Below, in pieces: positions 1 to 7,505 of a stretch of DNA of 64,000 bases (positions within the stretch are counted from its first letter, which is position 1; every line of letters starts with the position of its first letter). Below the pieces are notes generated by a model that saw nothing but the letters and a program-made list of their open reading frames with translations, was not told the origin of the DNA and did no database searches. The translations under genes were made by a program, and so were the position numbers. Origin of the DNA: Echinicola rosea (lineage in GTDB: Bacteria > Bacteroidota > Bacteroidia > Cytophagales > Cyclobacteriaceae); contig NZ_CP040106.1 in NCBI RefSeq assembly GCF_005281475.1, positions 873,501-937,500 of the forward strand. Reading direction: 5' to 3'.

Positions 1-342
1 AAAGAAGGATTTAAAACGAACTTTCAACTTGATGATTCCTGGAGGACTTTGACAAGTAAGTTACTTGAATCCAAATTGAACAAGGAACCTTTTAATTTTC
101 AAGTACTTTCTAATATTGGGGATTACGAACTTAGACCTGTCAATTTTGAACCATCTGAACAGGATCGTGTTGTCGCAACTCTAACATTTTCAAGGGTCGT
201 TTTCAATCAAGGCAAGAATCAGGCTTGTTATTATTACAAGGAATATTGTGGGCGTAATTGTGGATACGGCTATCTGGTCTTTGTTGAACGAATTAATGGA
301 GAATGGAAACTGAAAGCAAAGAGACAACTTTGGATTTCTTGA
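1..342 (+). CDS. Hypothetical protein, C-terminal part
   Basis: The reading frame is open from base 1 to the TGA/TAA-ended stop at 340-342, so the gene begins outside the window and only its last 113 codons are visible. The visible part is soluble, rich in aromatic residues, and has a cluster YYYKEYCGRNCGYGY in the middle followed by a closing strand pattern (NGEWKLKAKRQLW). No family was recognised. A TTG at 49 could in principle start a shorter product, but the frame before it is equally protein-like, so truncation by the window edge is the simpler reading. It lies in the AT-rich accessory segment and is followed by about 180 bp of hairpin-rich non-coding DNA. Confidence 0.6.
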   Translation, partial: KEGFKTNFQLDDSWRTLTSKLLESKLNKEPFNFQVLSNIGDYELRPVNFEPSEQDRVVATLTFSRVVFNQGKNQACYYYKEYCGRNCGYGYLVFVERINGEWKLKAKRQLWIS

Positions 343-523
343 AATTAAAACTGAAGGTAATCGTGTAGACGGTCTCGCCAATCGGTAAGTTGACGAGGTG
401 CGCCTCTCACACCACCTTATCCCGATTTTCGGGTGAGACAAATCGATAAATTCAGAAATGCATATAAGGGTTTGAGGCTGGAAACAGCCCGTATTTAATT
501 TGTTTTTATTACGCTAGTCAGAA

Positions 524-1075
524 ATGAAAAATAATTACTTAAAGATTGATTCCAATGATTTAAATGTTGAATTAACTTTTGTACCCCGTCCACCAGTAGC
601 AATAAAGTTGGTTTTGGTGTTTATTTGCTTAATTGTGATTACTGGGCCATTACTTATAATTTCTCAAGCAGAAGAAAGAGAACAGGGACTAATTTTCTTG
701 GGTGCTTTGGTTTTTTATTCGGTGATGTGTTTTGTATTAGGCAGATACACCCTTTAGAATTTGTTTGGTGAGGAAAGACTGATTGTAAGTACAAAAGCAA
801 TAAATTATCAGCATCATTACGGTTTTTTTAATACACCATGGAAACCGGAGAAGTTTAATAAAATCTATCTGGCATTTAGGAAAACTCACGAAATTGAAAA
901 TCAAACCTATGGAAGAGTTGATTTTGTAACTGATGATGAAAATGGAGTACATACGATGCTATACACTACTTCAATTGTAGTGAGCGAGGAAGAAATCAAT
1001 AAGACAATTGATAAGATTGATTATCTTTTCGTGCAGGAAAATTTAAGCACATTTGGACTGATTCATGAAAATTAA
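524..1075 (+). pseudogene. Small membrane protein gene interrupted by an in-frame amber stop
   Basis: Two open segments, 524-757 (77 codons) and 758-1075, lie in the same frame and are separated only by TAG at 755-757. The first half has two hydrophobic segments (about residues 26-46 and 55-75) and ends GRYTL; the second resumes NLFGEERLIVSTKAINY. The joined reading, two membrane helices then a short L-[W]-N-L-F-G-E-E linker and a cytoplasmic beta-rich tail of about 100 residues, looks like a common small Bacteroidota membrane protein. A Trp codon (TGG) changed to TAG is the simplest origin, which is inference. The downstream half has no good start of its own (a TTG at 761). A sequencing error or readthrough would be alternatives. 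Function unknown. Confidence 0.75.
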
Positions 1076-1245
1076 AGTCTGCACACACTAACTAAGCAGT
1101 CTGACGGCTGCAACAGCCCGGTCTGAATACAGTGTTGAACGAATTGATGCAGCGTATGGCATGATCTTAGAGAAAGCCTTTTCCCCATTTTATATTTGGA
1201 GTTTTGGGCTCAAAAAATACAGTTCTTGTGCAGCCCTAAGAATGG

Positions 1246-1575
1246 AATGAAAACCATGAAAAAGTGTTTATATTCTCCAAAACAATCCAGAATTCGTACA
1301 CCTCGTACGGCTCGTACCCCTCGTACCGTACGAATTTTACGAGGGGTAAATAATATTCCAAAACATGCAAAGGAATTCAATCCTAAATCAAAGGTTCGTT
1401 TTCTGAAATTTGTCCATCTTCATGTAGGTCGATTTTCTGCTTTTTACATCAAAAGGAAAAAAGACCATTCAAAAATTCGAATTGAAAAACTGGCTTATCT
1501 GGCAATATGAGCCGATTTTGAATAATGAGATTCAAATAAATTCAGCGCTATAAAACCAAAATGAACCTGTCCCCC
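1246..1575. repeat. CGTAC-rich dispersed repeat, copy 1
   Basis: About 330 bp closely matching 6768-7105 in the same orientation. The core is AATTCGTAC (1291-1299), three 9-bp units of the form CGTACnnCT, then GTACGAATT (1328-1336), so the tandem units sit inside a perfect 9-bp inverted repeat. Outside the core, shared phrases include AATAATATTCCAAAAC, AAAGGTTCGTTTTCTGAAAT and AACCTGTCCCCC. Differences between the copies include frame-changing ones, arguing against a conserved protein. No transposase is attached. Confidence 0.8.
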
Positions 1576-1977
1576 TATTTGTCCCCCTTTTTTCATAACA
1601 CACTGTTTACCAGTATTTTTAAATAGCCCTGTTCCCGCTACTAAACAATTAGTTGATCATTCATGGTCAACTTTTTGTGTTTTATAGGGTTTGTGGTGCA
1701 GTTTATAAACCTCATTTGATTCAAATCAATTCCAATTGGTTCCAAATGACTCAAATTTGTCCCCCTTTTCACCTGTATTCCAAATCAATTTGAATAGAAC
1801 AAGAATTTTAGCATGAGTTTTCAAATGATAATGTTCTATTATTTGTAAACTGCTATTTCAAGCCTAGTTTTTCTTTTTGGTCAACCATAAAAAGCGTTAG
1901 TCAAAAGCAAAAGAGGCAACCGTGCAACGAATAAGGATACTATTTGATGCAAGATGATCAACGATTAATTTTGATCA

Positions 1978-2004
1978 GCAACGAATAAAGTTTATATTCG
2001 TTGC
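1978..2004. promoter_or_regulatory. Perfect 10-bp inverted repeat immediately upstream of fic
   Basis: GCAACGAATA (1978-1987), a 7-base spacer, and TATTCGTTGC (1995-2004) form a perfect inverted repeat ending 14 bases before the fic start codon. A half-site CAACGAATAAG also occurs at 1925-1935. The position fits either an operator for a DNA-binding protein, possibly the winged-helix tail of the Fic protein itself, or a hairpin in the mRNA leader. Role is inference. Confidence 0.5.
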
Positions 2005-2018
2005 AAACAGTGCATTGA

Positions 2019-3134
2019 ATGAAAGCTTTTATACATCAAAAAGATAATTGGCCGGAATTTACCTGGAACAGTAATGACTTCCTGGACCTGTTAAGTGAGG
2101 CAAGAAATTTACAGGGTAGGCTTATTGGAAAAATGGAAACATTGGGTTTCGATTTGAGAAATGAGGCGCTACTTGATACATTGACCCTTGATGTATTAAA
2201 ATCATCGGAGATAGAAGGCGAATTCCTTGACCCTGACCAAGTGCGTTCATCAATTGCACGTAGACTGGGTATGGAAGTAGCAGGAGCAGTGGATGCTGAC
2301 AGAAGTGTTGAAGGAGTAGTAGAAATGATGCTTGACGCTACCCAAAGATGCTTTGACCCATTGACAGCTGACAGGCTTTTTGACTGGCATGCAGCTTTGT
2401 TTCCAACAGGAAGAAGTGGGATGTACAAAATTACCGTAGCAGATTGGAGAAAAGATACTACTGGGCCTATGCAGGTAGTATCCGGGGCAATGGGGAAAGA
2501 AAGGGTTCATTTTCAAGCGCCTGATTCCAACCTGGTTGAAAAAGAAATGACCCGATTTCTAGATTGGTTCAACAACAGTAAAATGGACTTGGTAATGAAA
2601 GCAGCAATCGCCCATTTATGGTTTGTAACCATCCACCCTTTTGAAGATGGAAATGGAAGGATAACAAGGGCATTGACGGATATGCTGTTGGCGCAAGCTG
2701 ACAAAAGTAACCAACGTTTTTACAGTATGTCTGCCCAGGTTCGGTTGGAAAGAAAACAGTATTATGAGATATTGGAAAAAACGCAAAAGGGGAATTTGGA
2801 TATAACTGATTGGATGGTTTGGTTTTTAAACTGTTTGATCAACGCTTTAAGGTCCACGGATTTAATACTTTCAAAAGTTCTGTTCAAAGCAGATTTTTGG
2901 CGGAAGCACATAGATACTGCAATAAATGACCGACAAAGAAAATTATTGAATAGGCTAATGGATGGTTTTGACGGGAAATTAACCTCCTCCAAATGGGCAA
3001 AGATCGCAAAGTGCTCTAAAGATACAGCAGTTAGGGATATTAACGACCTTATTGAGAAAGGAATCTTGCAAAAAGAAGCAGCAGGAGGAAGAAGCACCAA
3101 TTACGAATTGATAGGAATGCCAGCTGGTAATTGA
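2019..3134 (+). CDS. Fic domain protein with inhibitory N-terminal helix and winged-helix tail
   Basis: 371 residues. Fic proteins usually transfer AMP (or another phosphate-containing group) to hydroxyl side chains of target proteins. The core motif HPFEDGNGRITR is at residues 206-217 with catalytic His206 and the anion-binding Asn/Gly/Arg intact. The N-terminal 80 residues look like the domain that precedes Fic in this subgroup (WPEFTWNSNDF near residue 12) and contain SSEIEG at 62-67, matching the auto-inhibitory pattern [S/T]xxxE[G/N], so this would be a self-inhibited enzyme with the inhibitory helix N-terminal to the Fic fold. The last 80 residues resemble a winged helix (SKWAKIAKCSKDTAVRDINDLIEKG), suggesting DNA binding. 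An IS256 element sits 29 bp after the stop and does not disrupt the gene. Target unknown. Confidence 0.9.
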   Translation: MKAFIHQKDNWPEFTWNSNDFLDLLSEARNLQGRLIGKMETLGFDLRNEALLDTLTLDVLKSSEIEGEFLDPDQVRSSIARRLGMEVAGAVDADRSVEGVVEMMLDATQRCFDPLTADRLFDWHAALFPTGRSGMYKITVADWRKDTTGPMQVVSGAMGKERVHFQAPDSNLVEKEMTRFLDWFNNSKMDLVMKAAIAHLWFVTIHPFEDGNGRITRALTDMLLAQADKSNQRFYSMSAQVRLERKQYYEILEKTQKGNLDITDWMVWFLNCLINALRSTDLILSKVLFKADFWRKHIDTAINDRQRKLLNRLMDGFDGKLTSSKWAKIAKCSKDTAVRDINDLIEKGILQKEAAGGRSTNYELIGMPAGN

Positions 3135-3187
3135 GTAGGCAAAGGGGGATCCCACCCCTAAACGGGAGTGTTATCTCAACTCTGTCC

Positions 3188-3223
3188 TTTCCCTTCCCGG
3201 GGGCTAGCCCCCGGGAAGGGAAA
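3188..3223. repeat. 36-bp perfect palindrome inside the IS left end
   Basis: Two 16-base arms (TTTCCCTTCCCGGGGG and its exact complement) flank a central CTAG. It lies between the transposase stop codon and the left terminal repeat. There is no T-run after it on the transposase strand, so it is not a textbook intrinsic terminator, but such a GC-rich stem could block readthrough in either direction. Confidence 0.75.
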
Positions 3224-3240
3224 AAATTCTCACTAAATAA

Positions 3241-4470
3241 TTAGGTTTCCGTATTGATGTCCAACCGGAGCCTCCCCTCAAATTTAATGGCCAACTGCTG
3301 GACTGTCAAGCTCCAGTTCTGTAAAGGGGTCGTCCATTTTTTCTCGATCCGCTGCGTGGCCAGATAGACCAGCTTTAGAAGTGCCATGTCACTGGTAAAT
3401 GCCCCTTTGGTCTTGGTCACCTTTCTTACCTGCCGATGGAAGCCTTCCACCGCATTGGTGGTATAGATCAGCTTCCTGATGGGCGGTGTATAGGCAAAGA
3501 AGGCACTCAGCCTCTCCCAGTTGTCGTTCCAGGAACGGATCACTATGGGGTATTTCTTCCCCCACTTTTCTTCCAGTTCCAACAATGCCGATTCGGCCAG
3601 GTCCTTTGTCTCGGCCTTATAGATCTTCTTCAGGTCACCGGCAAACTCCTTTTGGTTTTTGCTGGCCACGTACTTCAGGCTGTTCCGGATCTGGTGGACC
3701 ACGCAGAGCTGGATCTCTGTTTTCGGGAAAATCGACCCGATCGCCTCGGGAAAGCCCTTAAGGTTATCGGTACAGGCGATCAGGATATCCTGTACTCCAC
3801 GGTGCTGTAGATCGCTGAGTACCTGTAGCCAGAAGTTCGCCCCCTCGCTTTCGGAAAGGTACATGCCCAGTACCTCCTTCTTCCCCTCACGGTTGATCCC
3901 TAATACATTGTATAGGGCCTTATGGCGTACCTTCCCTTCCTCACGTACCTTGAAGTGCATGGCATCAAGCCATACAATGCAATAGACCTCTTCCAACGGC
4001 CTGTTCTGCCACTCCTTGACTTTCGGGACGACACGGTCGGTAATATCGCTTATCACCTGCGTGGAGACCTCCGTATCGTACATTTCCTTGATGTACCCGG
4101 AGATGTCACGTAAGCTACTGCCAAGCCCGTACATCCCTATGATCTGCTTCTCAAGGTTATCGGCAAGGATACGCTGGCGCTTCTCGACGATTTTAGGTTC
4201 AAAGCTGCTGTGACGGTCCTGGGGCGTCTCGATCTCCACTTCTCCCAAGTTGCTCTTCACACGCTTGCTGCCCTTGCCGTTACGTTTGTTGCCTGCACTG
4301 TGGCCTGCATCTTCATCCCGAAGGTGCTCGTCCATCTCAGCCTGGAGGGCTTCCTCCAAAAACTCCTTCAACATCGGAGACAGCGCACCGTTCTTGCCGA
4401 ACAGGGACTCTCCTGATAAAAACTGGTCAAGTACTTTCTTCTTAAATGCTGATTCTTGTTCTTCGCTCAT
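3241..4470 (-). CDS. IS256-family (mutator type) transposase
   Basis: 409 residues, full length for the family. It catalyses cut-out and insertion of the surrounding element. The DDE triad is visible as Asp169 in VWLDAMHFKV, Asp235 in IACTDNLKGF and Glu342 in TTNAVEGFHR; the family-typical CVVHQIRNSLKYV follows the second Asp and YTTNAVEGFHRQVRK contains the third. The N-terminal 100 residues hold the helix-rich DNA-binding part with the stretch GNKRNGKGSKRVKS. GC content is visibly higher than in the surrounding AT-rich accessory DNA, in keeping with separate origin. Start ATG at 4470 follows an AT-rich leader within the right end. No frameshift or missing residue. Confidence 0.96.
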   Translation of the reverse strand: MSEEQESAFKKKVLDQFLSGESLFGKNGALSPMLKEFLEEALQAEMDEHLRDEDAGHSAGNKRNGKGSKRVKSNLGEVEIETPQDRHSSFEPKIVEKRQRILADNLEKQIIGMYGLGSSLRDISGYIKEMYDTEVSTQVISDITDRVVPKVKEWQNRPLEEVYCIVWLDAMHFKVREEGKVRHKALYNVLGINREGKKEVLGMYLSESEGANFWLQVLSDLQHRGVQDILIACTDNLKGFPEAIGSIFPKTEIQLCVVHQIRNSLKYVASKNQKEFAGDLKKIYKAETKDLAESALLELEEKWGKKYPIVIRSWNDNWERLSAFFAYTPPIRKLIYTTNAVEGFHRQVRKVTKTKGAFTSDMALLKLVYLATQRIEKKWTTPLQNWSLTVQQLAIKFEGRLRLDINTET

Positions 4471-4543
4471 AACACTCTATCTTATAAACTTTAATTGATT
4501 TTCAAAGTCTCAGACAGAGTTTAGATTACAGTCTCCCCTAAAC

Positions 4544-5279
4544 CTCACATAGGACTATTTCCTGCAAGTATGTTTGACAGGCTGTGAACCTCTTGGTTCA
4601 TAGGGTGCATATTATGCAGTCGGTTAATAGTCCAACAGGGTAGAATACTTTTTTACGAATGGAGTTAAAAGCATGAACAAGCGTTTAAAATTTCTTTAAA
4701 GCATTGCAGGAACCATACCCCTCGTGCCGTGCGAAAAATAGTAGACGGAAAAATGCACACACTGTGTGCACAATTCAATTCCTGATGTCTCTTGAAGCAA
4801 GTGACACAGAGTGGCTAAGATGAGTTTCTATTTTGAAAACTCTTCAATATTTTTAAGCGTCCATTGATCAATAAGCTTTGAGAAACATTGTAGCAATCAA
4901 AAACCTGACAGTGTTTTACCAAATCCAGATTCATAAACAAGTATTGAAGCCTGTGTTGCGGTTACCAAAAAACTCAAGTGAAAAAGTTACTCTCGTTATG
5001 AACTGAAGGCTTCCCTTTCTGCAGTCATGGAACCATTCCCTATTCGGATGAGGCGCCATGGTTCGAAAGCCAGGCTTGATACCCACCAACCGTTCAGGCT
5101 CATTACGCGATTACATTTTATTTCAAATTACTGCACTACAACGTACCAATCAATATAATTTAACTTTTTTTAAAAACCGTTAGTCAGGACCATAAGAAGG
5201 GTGCAACGAATAAGAATACTTTTTAACTCAAAATAAGCAGCGATTAGGTTTTGTTTGCACCTGCTATTGTATGTAGCAA
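4544..5279. other. Gene-free interval right of the IS element
   Basis: No supported gene. Small inverted repeats are visible: TGAACC-TCTT-GGTTCA near 4587-4602 and TGCACACA-C-TGTGTGCA near 4753-4769. A short phrase CCCCTCGTGCCGTGCGAA near 4717-4734 resembles the CGTAC repeat core. Near 5211 the sequence GTGCAACGAATAAGAATACT repeats the phrase found upstream of fic. Confidence 0.45.
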
Positions 5280-5993
5280 TTATGCATAAGCATTCCATAG
5301 ATTGGAAAATCTAGATGGTAGTTCGCTTTCTTTCCATTTGGCACCATCTATTTTAATTTCTTCTTCGGTTGTCAGTGGTAATAACTCATTTGTTTTATCA
5401 TAATATACTTCTGCGATTATGTCAGAGTGTATTAATTCGGTCAATTCTATGATTTCTTTTTTTAAGATAAAGTTTACATCTAATATTGAATTATTATAAA
5501 AGACTTCCCCTTTTGAAATTAGCCATGAAACTAATATTGCGACAGTTTCAATATTGCTAGATTTAAGGATTATAAATGAAGCTCCAACAACATCCCAGTT
5601 TATACCATCCCTGATTAACTGGTTGAATAAGTTGTCTAATTCGATTAATTGGTCTGGCGTTAGTTTTATTAAATAGTCCTTAAAAAGACCAAGTTGATTT
5701 TTATAGCTACCACTACTTCGTTGATCAAGGTCTTCGATTAGTCCCCAGAACTTTTCTTTGTCAAACAATTGATAGTTTTCTCTTGTTTTTCTGTTCTCCA
5801 ATAGTTTTTTCAGGTCACTTTTTCTTCTTTGATCATAGTATTCGTCAGCCTCTTTGTCTTCCTTCTGTCTTTTTACAAATTGATAGACTCCACTGCAAAT
5901 TATGATGGCCCAAATTATGTACGTAAAATCTGACATTTTATATTTTTTGTTAGATGTAACTTCTGCTATTTCATTAGATATCTTTTTCTTCAA
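5280..5993 (-). CDS. Hypothetical membrane-anchored protein with DUF4240-like domain
   Basis: 237 residues. An N-terminal hydrophobic segment (SDFTYIIWAIIICSGVYQFV, about residues 21-40) is followed by a strongly charged, probably coiled stretch (residues 42-75) and a C-terminal domain beginning EKFWGLIEDLDQR whose spacing of FW, L-x-x-L, G-x-x-x-W-D-V and G-E-V-F-Y resembles the DUF4240 family; that match is from memory and moderate. The assigned start overlaps the stop of the upstream gene by 20 bp; an internal Met at 5936 would put the membrane segment at the N-terminus and remove the overlap. The overlap implies co-transcription with 5974-6324. Function unknown. Confidence 0.65.
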   Translation of the reverse strand: MKKKISNEIAEVTSNKKYKMSDFTYIIWAIIICSGVYQFVKRQKEDKEADEYYDQRRKSDLKKLLENRKTRENYQLFDKEKFWGLIEDLDQRSSGSYKNQLGLFKDYLIKLTPDQLIELDNLFNQLIRDGINWDVVGASFIILKSSNIETVAILVSWLISKGEVFYNNSILDVNFILKKEIIELTELIHSDIIAEVYYDKTNELLPLTTEEEIKIDGAKWKESELPSRFSNLWNAYA

Positions 5994-6324
5994 TTAATTC
6001 AAGCTGCAGTTCAGGCTTCAGGGTGATTTTTATGGTATAGTTTTTAGAAGTTATCATTAGTCTTTTCTCTTCTTTTCTATCACTTAAGATAGATAGTGTT
6101 GAAACACTACTTAATTGGATATTTGACAATTCTATAGAATTACTTTTGACAAAAAACTTTACTTCTCCATACGAAGGACAAATTTTGACAGTAAACGATT
6201 GATTTTTTGCATTAAGATACTGATAGGTAGATTCATTGTAGAAAAATGGGACCTCATGCGAATCCAGGGATATTGGCTCGCATTCAAAAAATGACATTAA
6301 ATCTACTTCGTCTGGATATTTCAT
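5974..6324 (-). CDS. Hypothetical small soluble protein
   Basis: 116 residues, no signal peptide and no membrane segment. Composition alternates hydrophobic and polar residues as in a small beta-rich domain (FTVKICPSYGEVKFFVKSNS; SKNYTIKITLKPELQLELIE), and it starts MKYPDEVDLMSFFECEP. It was not recognised as any named family. It is the first gene of a two-gene unit with the overlapping membrane-anchored gene downstream. Small paired genes like this in accessory DNA are often effector/immunity or stress modules, but nothing in the sequence proves that here. Confidence 0.6.
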   Translation of the reverse strand: MKYPDEVDLMSFFECEPISLDSHEVPFFYNESTYQYLNAKNQSFTVKICPSYGEVKFFVKSNSIELSNIQLSSVSTLSILSDRKEEKRLMITSKNYTIKITLKPELQLELIEEKDI

Positions 6325-7395
6325 TCTATTATTGACTACAACACTTGTATATACTTAAGCTGATTACGTATATTATAACTTCACTCTGCCAACATCAATA
6401 AACGTTTACTTTTATATAAATATAAAACCGATAAGTCCATAAAACTACACCATCTCCCAATATCAAAAAATACCCTAAACAAGGTATTTTCAGAAAGAGA
6501 GTGACGTAAAACCAATGGTTGATCTATTTCCAAATGGATTATCTGGCCAATTAAAGATTTTGGAGACACCGTGGTCAAGGCGTGTGAATGAGAAGCTGCA
6601 TAGTAAGAGTAGTATTATTATCAAAAATGGCTATTGCCAATTCTAATTTAGTGATTTTAACCAATTTCAAAAGTTATTGCAATTAAAACCGAGTAGTCTC
6701 AACCTGTGAGAACTCTTAGGCTCTAGGAAGCTTAAGCACTGTTGACTAATATGGCCTATGCTAAGAATTAGATGAAAACCGTGAAAAAGTTTTAAAGTCC
6801 TTTAAAACAATCCAAAATTCGTACACCTCGTACGGCTCGTACCCCTCGTACCGTACGAATTTTACGAAGTGGAAATAATATTCCAAAACGTGCAAATGAA
6901 TTCAATTCCAAATCAAAGGTTCGTTTTCTGAAATTTGTCCATCTTCAAATAGGTCGATTTTCGGCTTTTTACATCAAAAAGAAAAAAGACCATTCAAAAA
7001 TTTGAATTGAAAAACGGGCTTATATGGCAATAAGAGCCTCTTTTGAATTTTTCGATTCAAATAAATTCAGCGTTATAAAACCAAAATGAACCTGTCCCCC
7101 TTTTAAACCTGTATTGTCACTCAATTTTTGGGAGGTGTAGTTTCCAGATACACACTAACAAAACGACATTGATAAACCGAGGAAAAATTCTTTTGGTGAA
7201 ACTACACCCATAAAAATACAGTTTGATCCAACATTTCTGACCTTTCAGTTTGTAATACATACAGATCAACCCTCTTTTCTCCACCCAACCGCACTAGTAA
7301 AACAAACGTATTTTCTTCAATAACCTATAGCAACTGGTATATCTATCTATTTTTTACTGCCATTTTGTCCTTTACAAAGGTTTGATATTTAATTA
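6325..7395. other. Gene-free interval with second CGTAC repeat
   Basis: No convincing gene over more than 1 kb. It holds the second copy of the CGTAC repeat (6768-7105) and, at 7146-7172, the phrase CCAGATACACACTAAC followed by AAACGACATTGAT, which resembles the right terminal repeat of the large dispersed element found at 33382-34157 and 47819-48880. A 65-codon frame at 6381-6578 is not protein-like. Confidence 0.5.
6768..7105. repeat. CGTAC-rich dispersed repeat, copy 2
   Basis: Same orientation and order as 1246-1575. The core inverted repeat arms AATTCGTAC (6816-6824) and GTACGAATT (6853-6861) and the three 9-bp CGTACnnCT units are unchanged, while surrounding bases have diverged (for example GAGGGGTAAA in copy 1 is GAAGTGGAAA here). 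Preservation of the core against drift elsewhere suggests the folded core matters. Confidence 0.8.
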
Positions 7396-7428
7396 TTTGT
7401 GTATGTATTACATAATTTAATATATTTA
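7396..7428 (+). promoter_or_regulatory. Candidate Bacteroidota promoter for the sensor gene
   Basis: TTTG at 7396-7399, 21 bases, then TATATTTA at 7421-7428, one base from the TTTG / TAnnTTTG pattern of Bacteroidota housekeeping promoters. The start codon at 7506 would leave a leader of about 70 bases. Confidence 0.35.
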
Positions 7429-7505
7429 CAGCATTATAGTCGTTATTGTTTTCCTGACAATGACGACACATAACAGCCACATACTTATTCCCTACGAAGC
7501 TATAT

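Larger units (their letters stand above)
1076..2018. other. Gene-free interval holding a CGTAC repeat and the fic upstream region
   Basis: No convincing gene here. It contains the first copy of the CGTAC repeat (1246-1575), an AT-rich stretch with recurring phrases (AACCTGTCCCCC, TTTGTCCCCC at about 1564-1590 and again near 1755), a short sequence GTGCAACGAATAAGGATACT at 1923-1942 that recurs near 5211, and the inverted repeat before fic. A 104-codon open frame at 1196-1510 lies mostly inside the repeat and is not believed to be coding. Confidence 0.6.
3164..4535 (-). mobile_element. Intact IS256-family insertion sequence with 8-bp target duplication
   Basis: Ends defined by imperfect 23-bp terminal inverted repeats: the left end begins GGGAGTGTTATCTCAACTCT and the right end, read inward on the minus strand, begins GAGACTGTAATCTAAACTCT; 19 of 23 positions agree without gaps. 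The 8-bp sequence CCCTAAAC is present on both flanks (3156-3163 and 4536-4543), as expected for the 8-9 bp duplications of this family. Total length is 1372 bp with one transposase gene. Intact ends, intact target duplication and a full-length gene point to a recent insertion. Confidence 0.93.

Noticed and set aside
1196..1510. 104-codon frame rich in TPRTAR-like repeats
   Set aside because: It is produced by the CGTAC tandem units of a dispersed repeat, and the second copy at 6768-7105 does not keep the frame.
6381..6578. 65-codon minus-strand frame
   Set aside because: No protein-like pattern and no neighbouring unit; lies in a repeat-containing gap.
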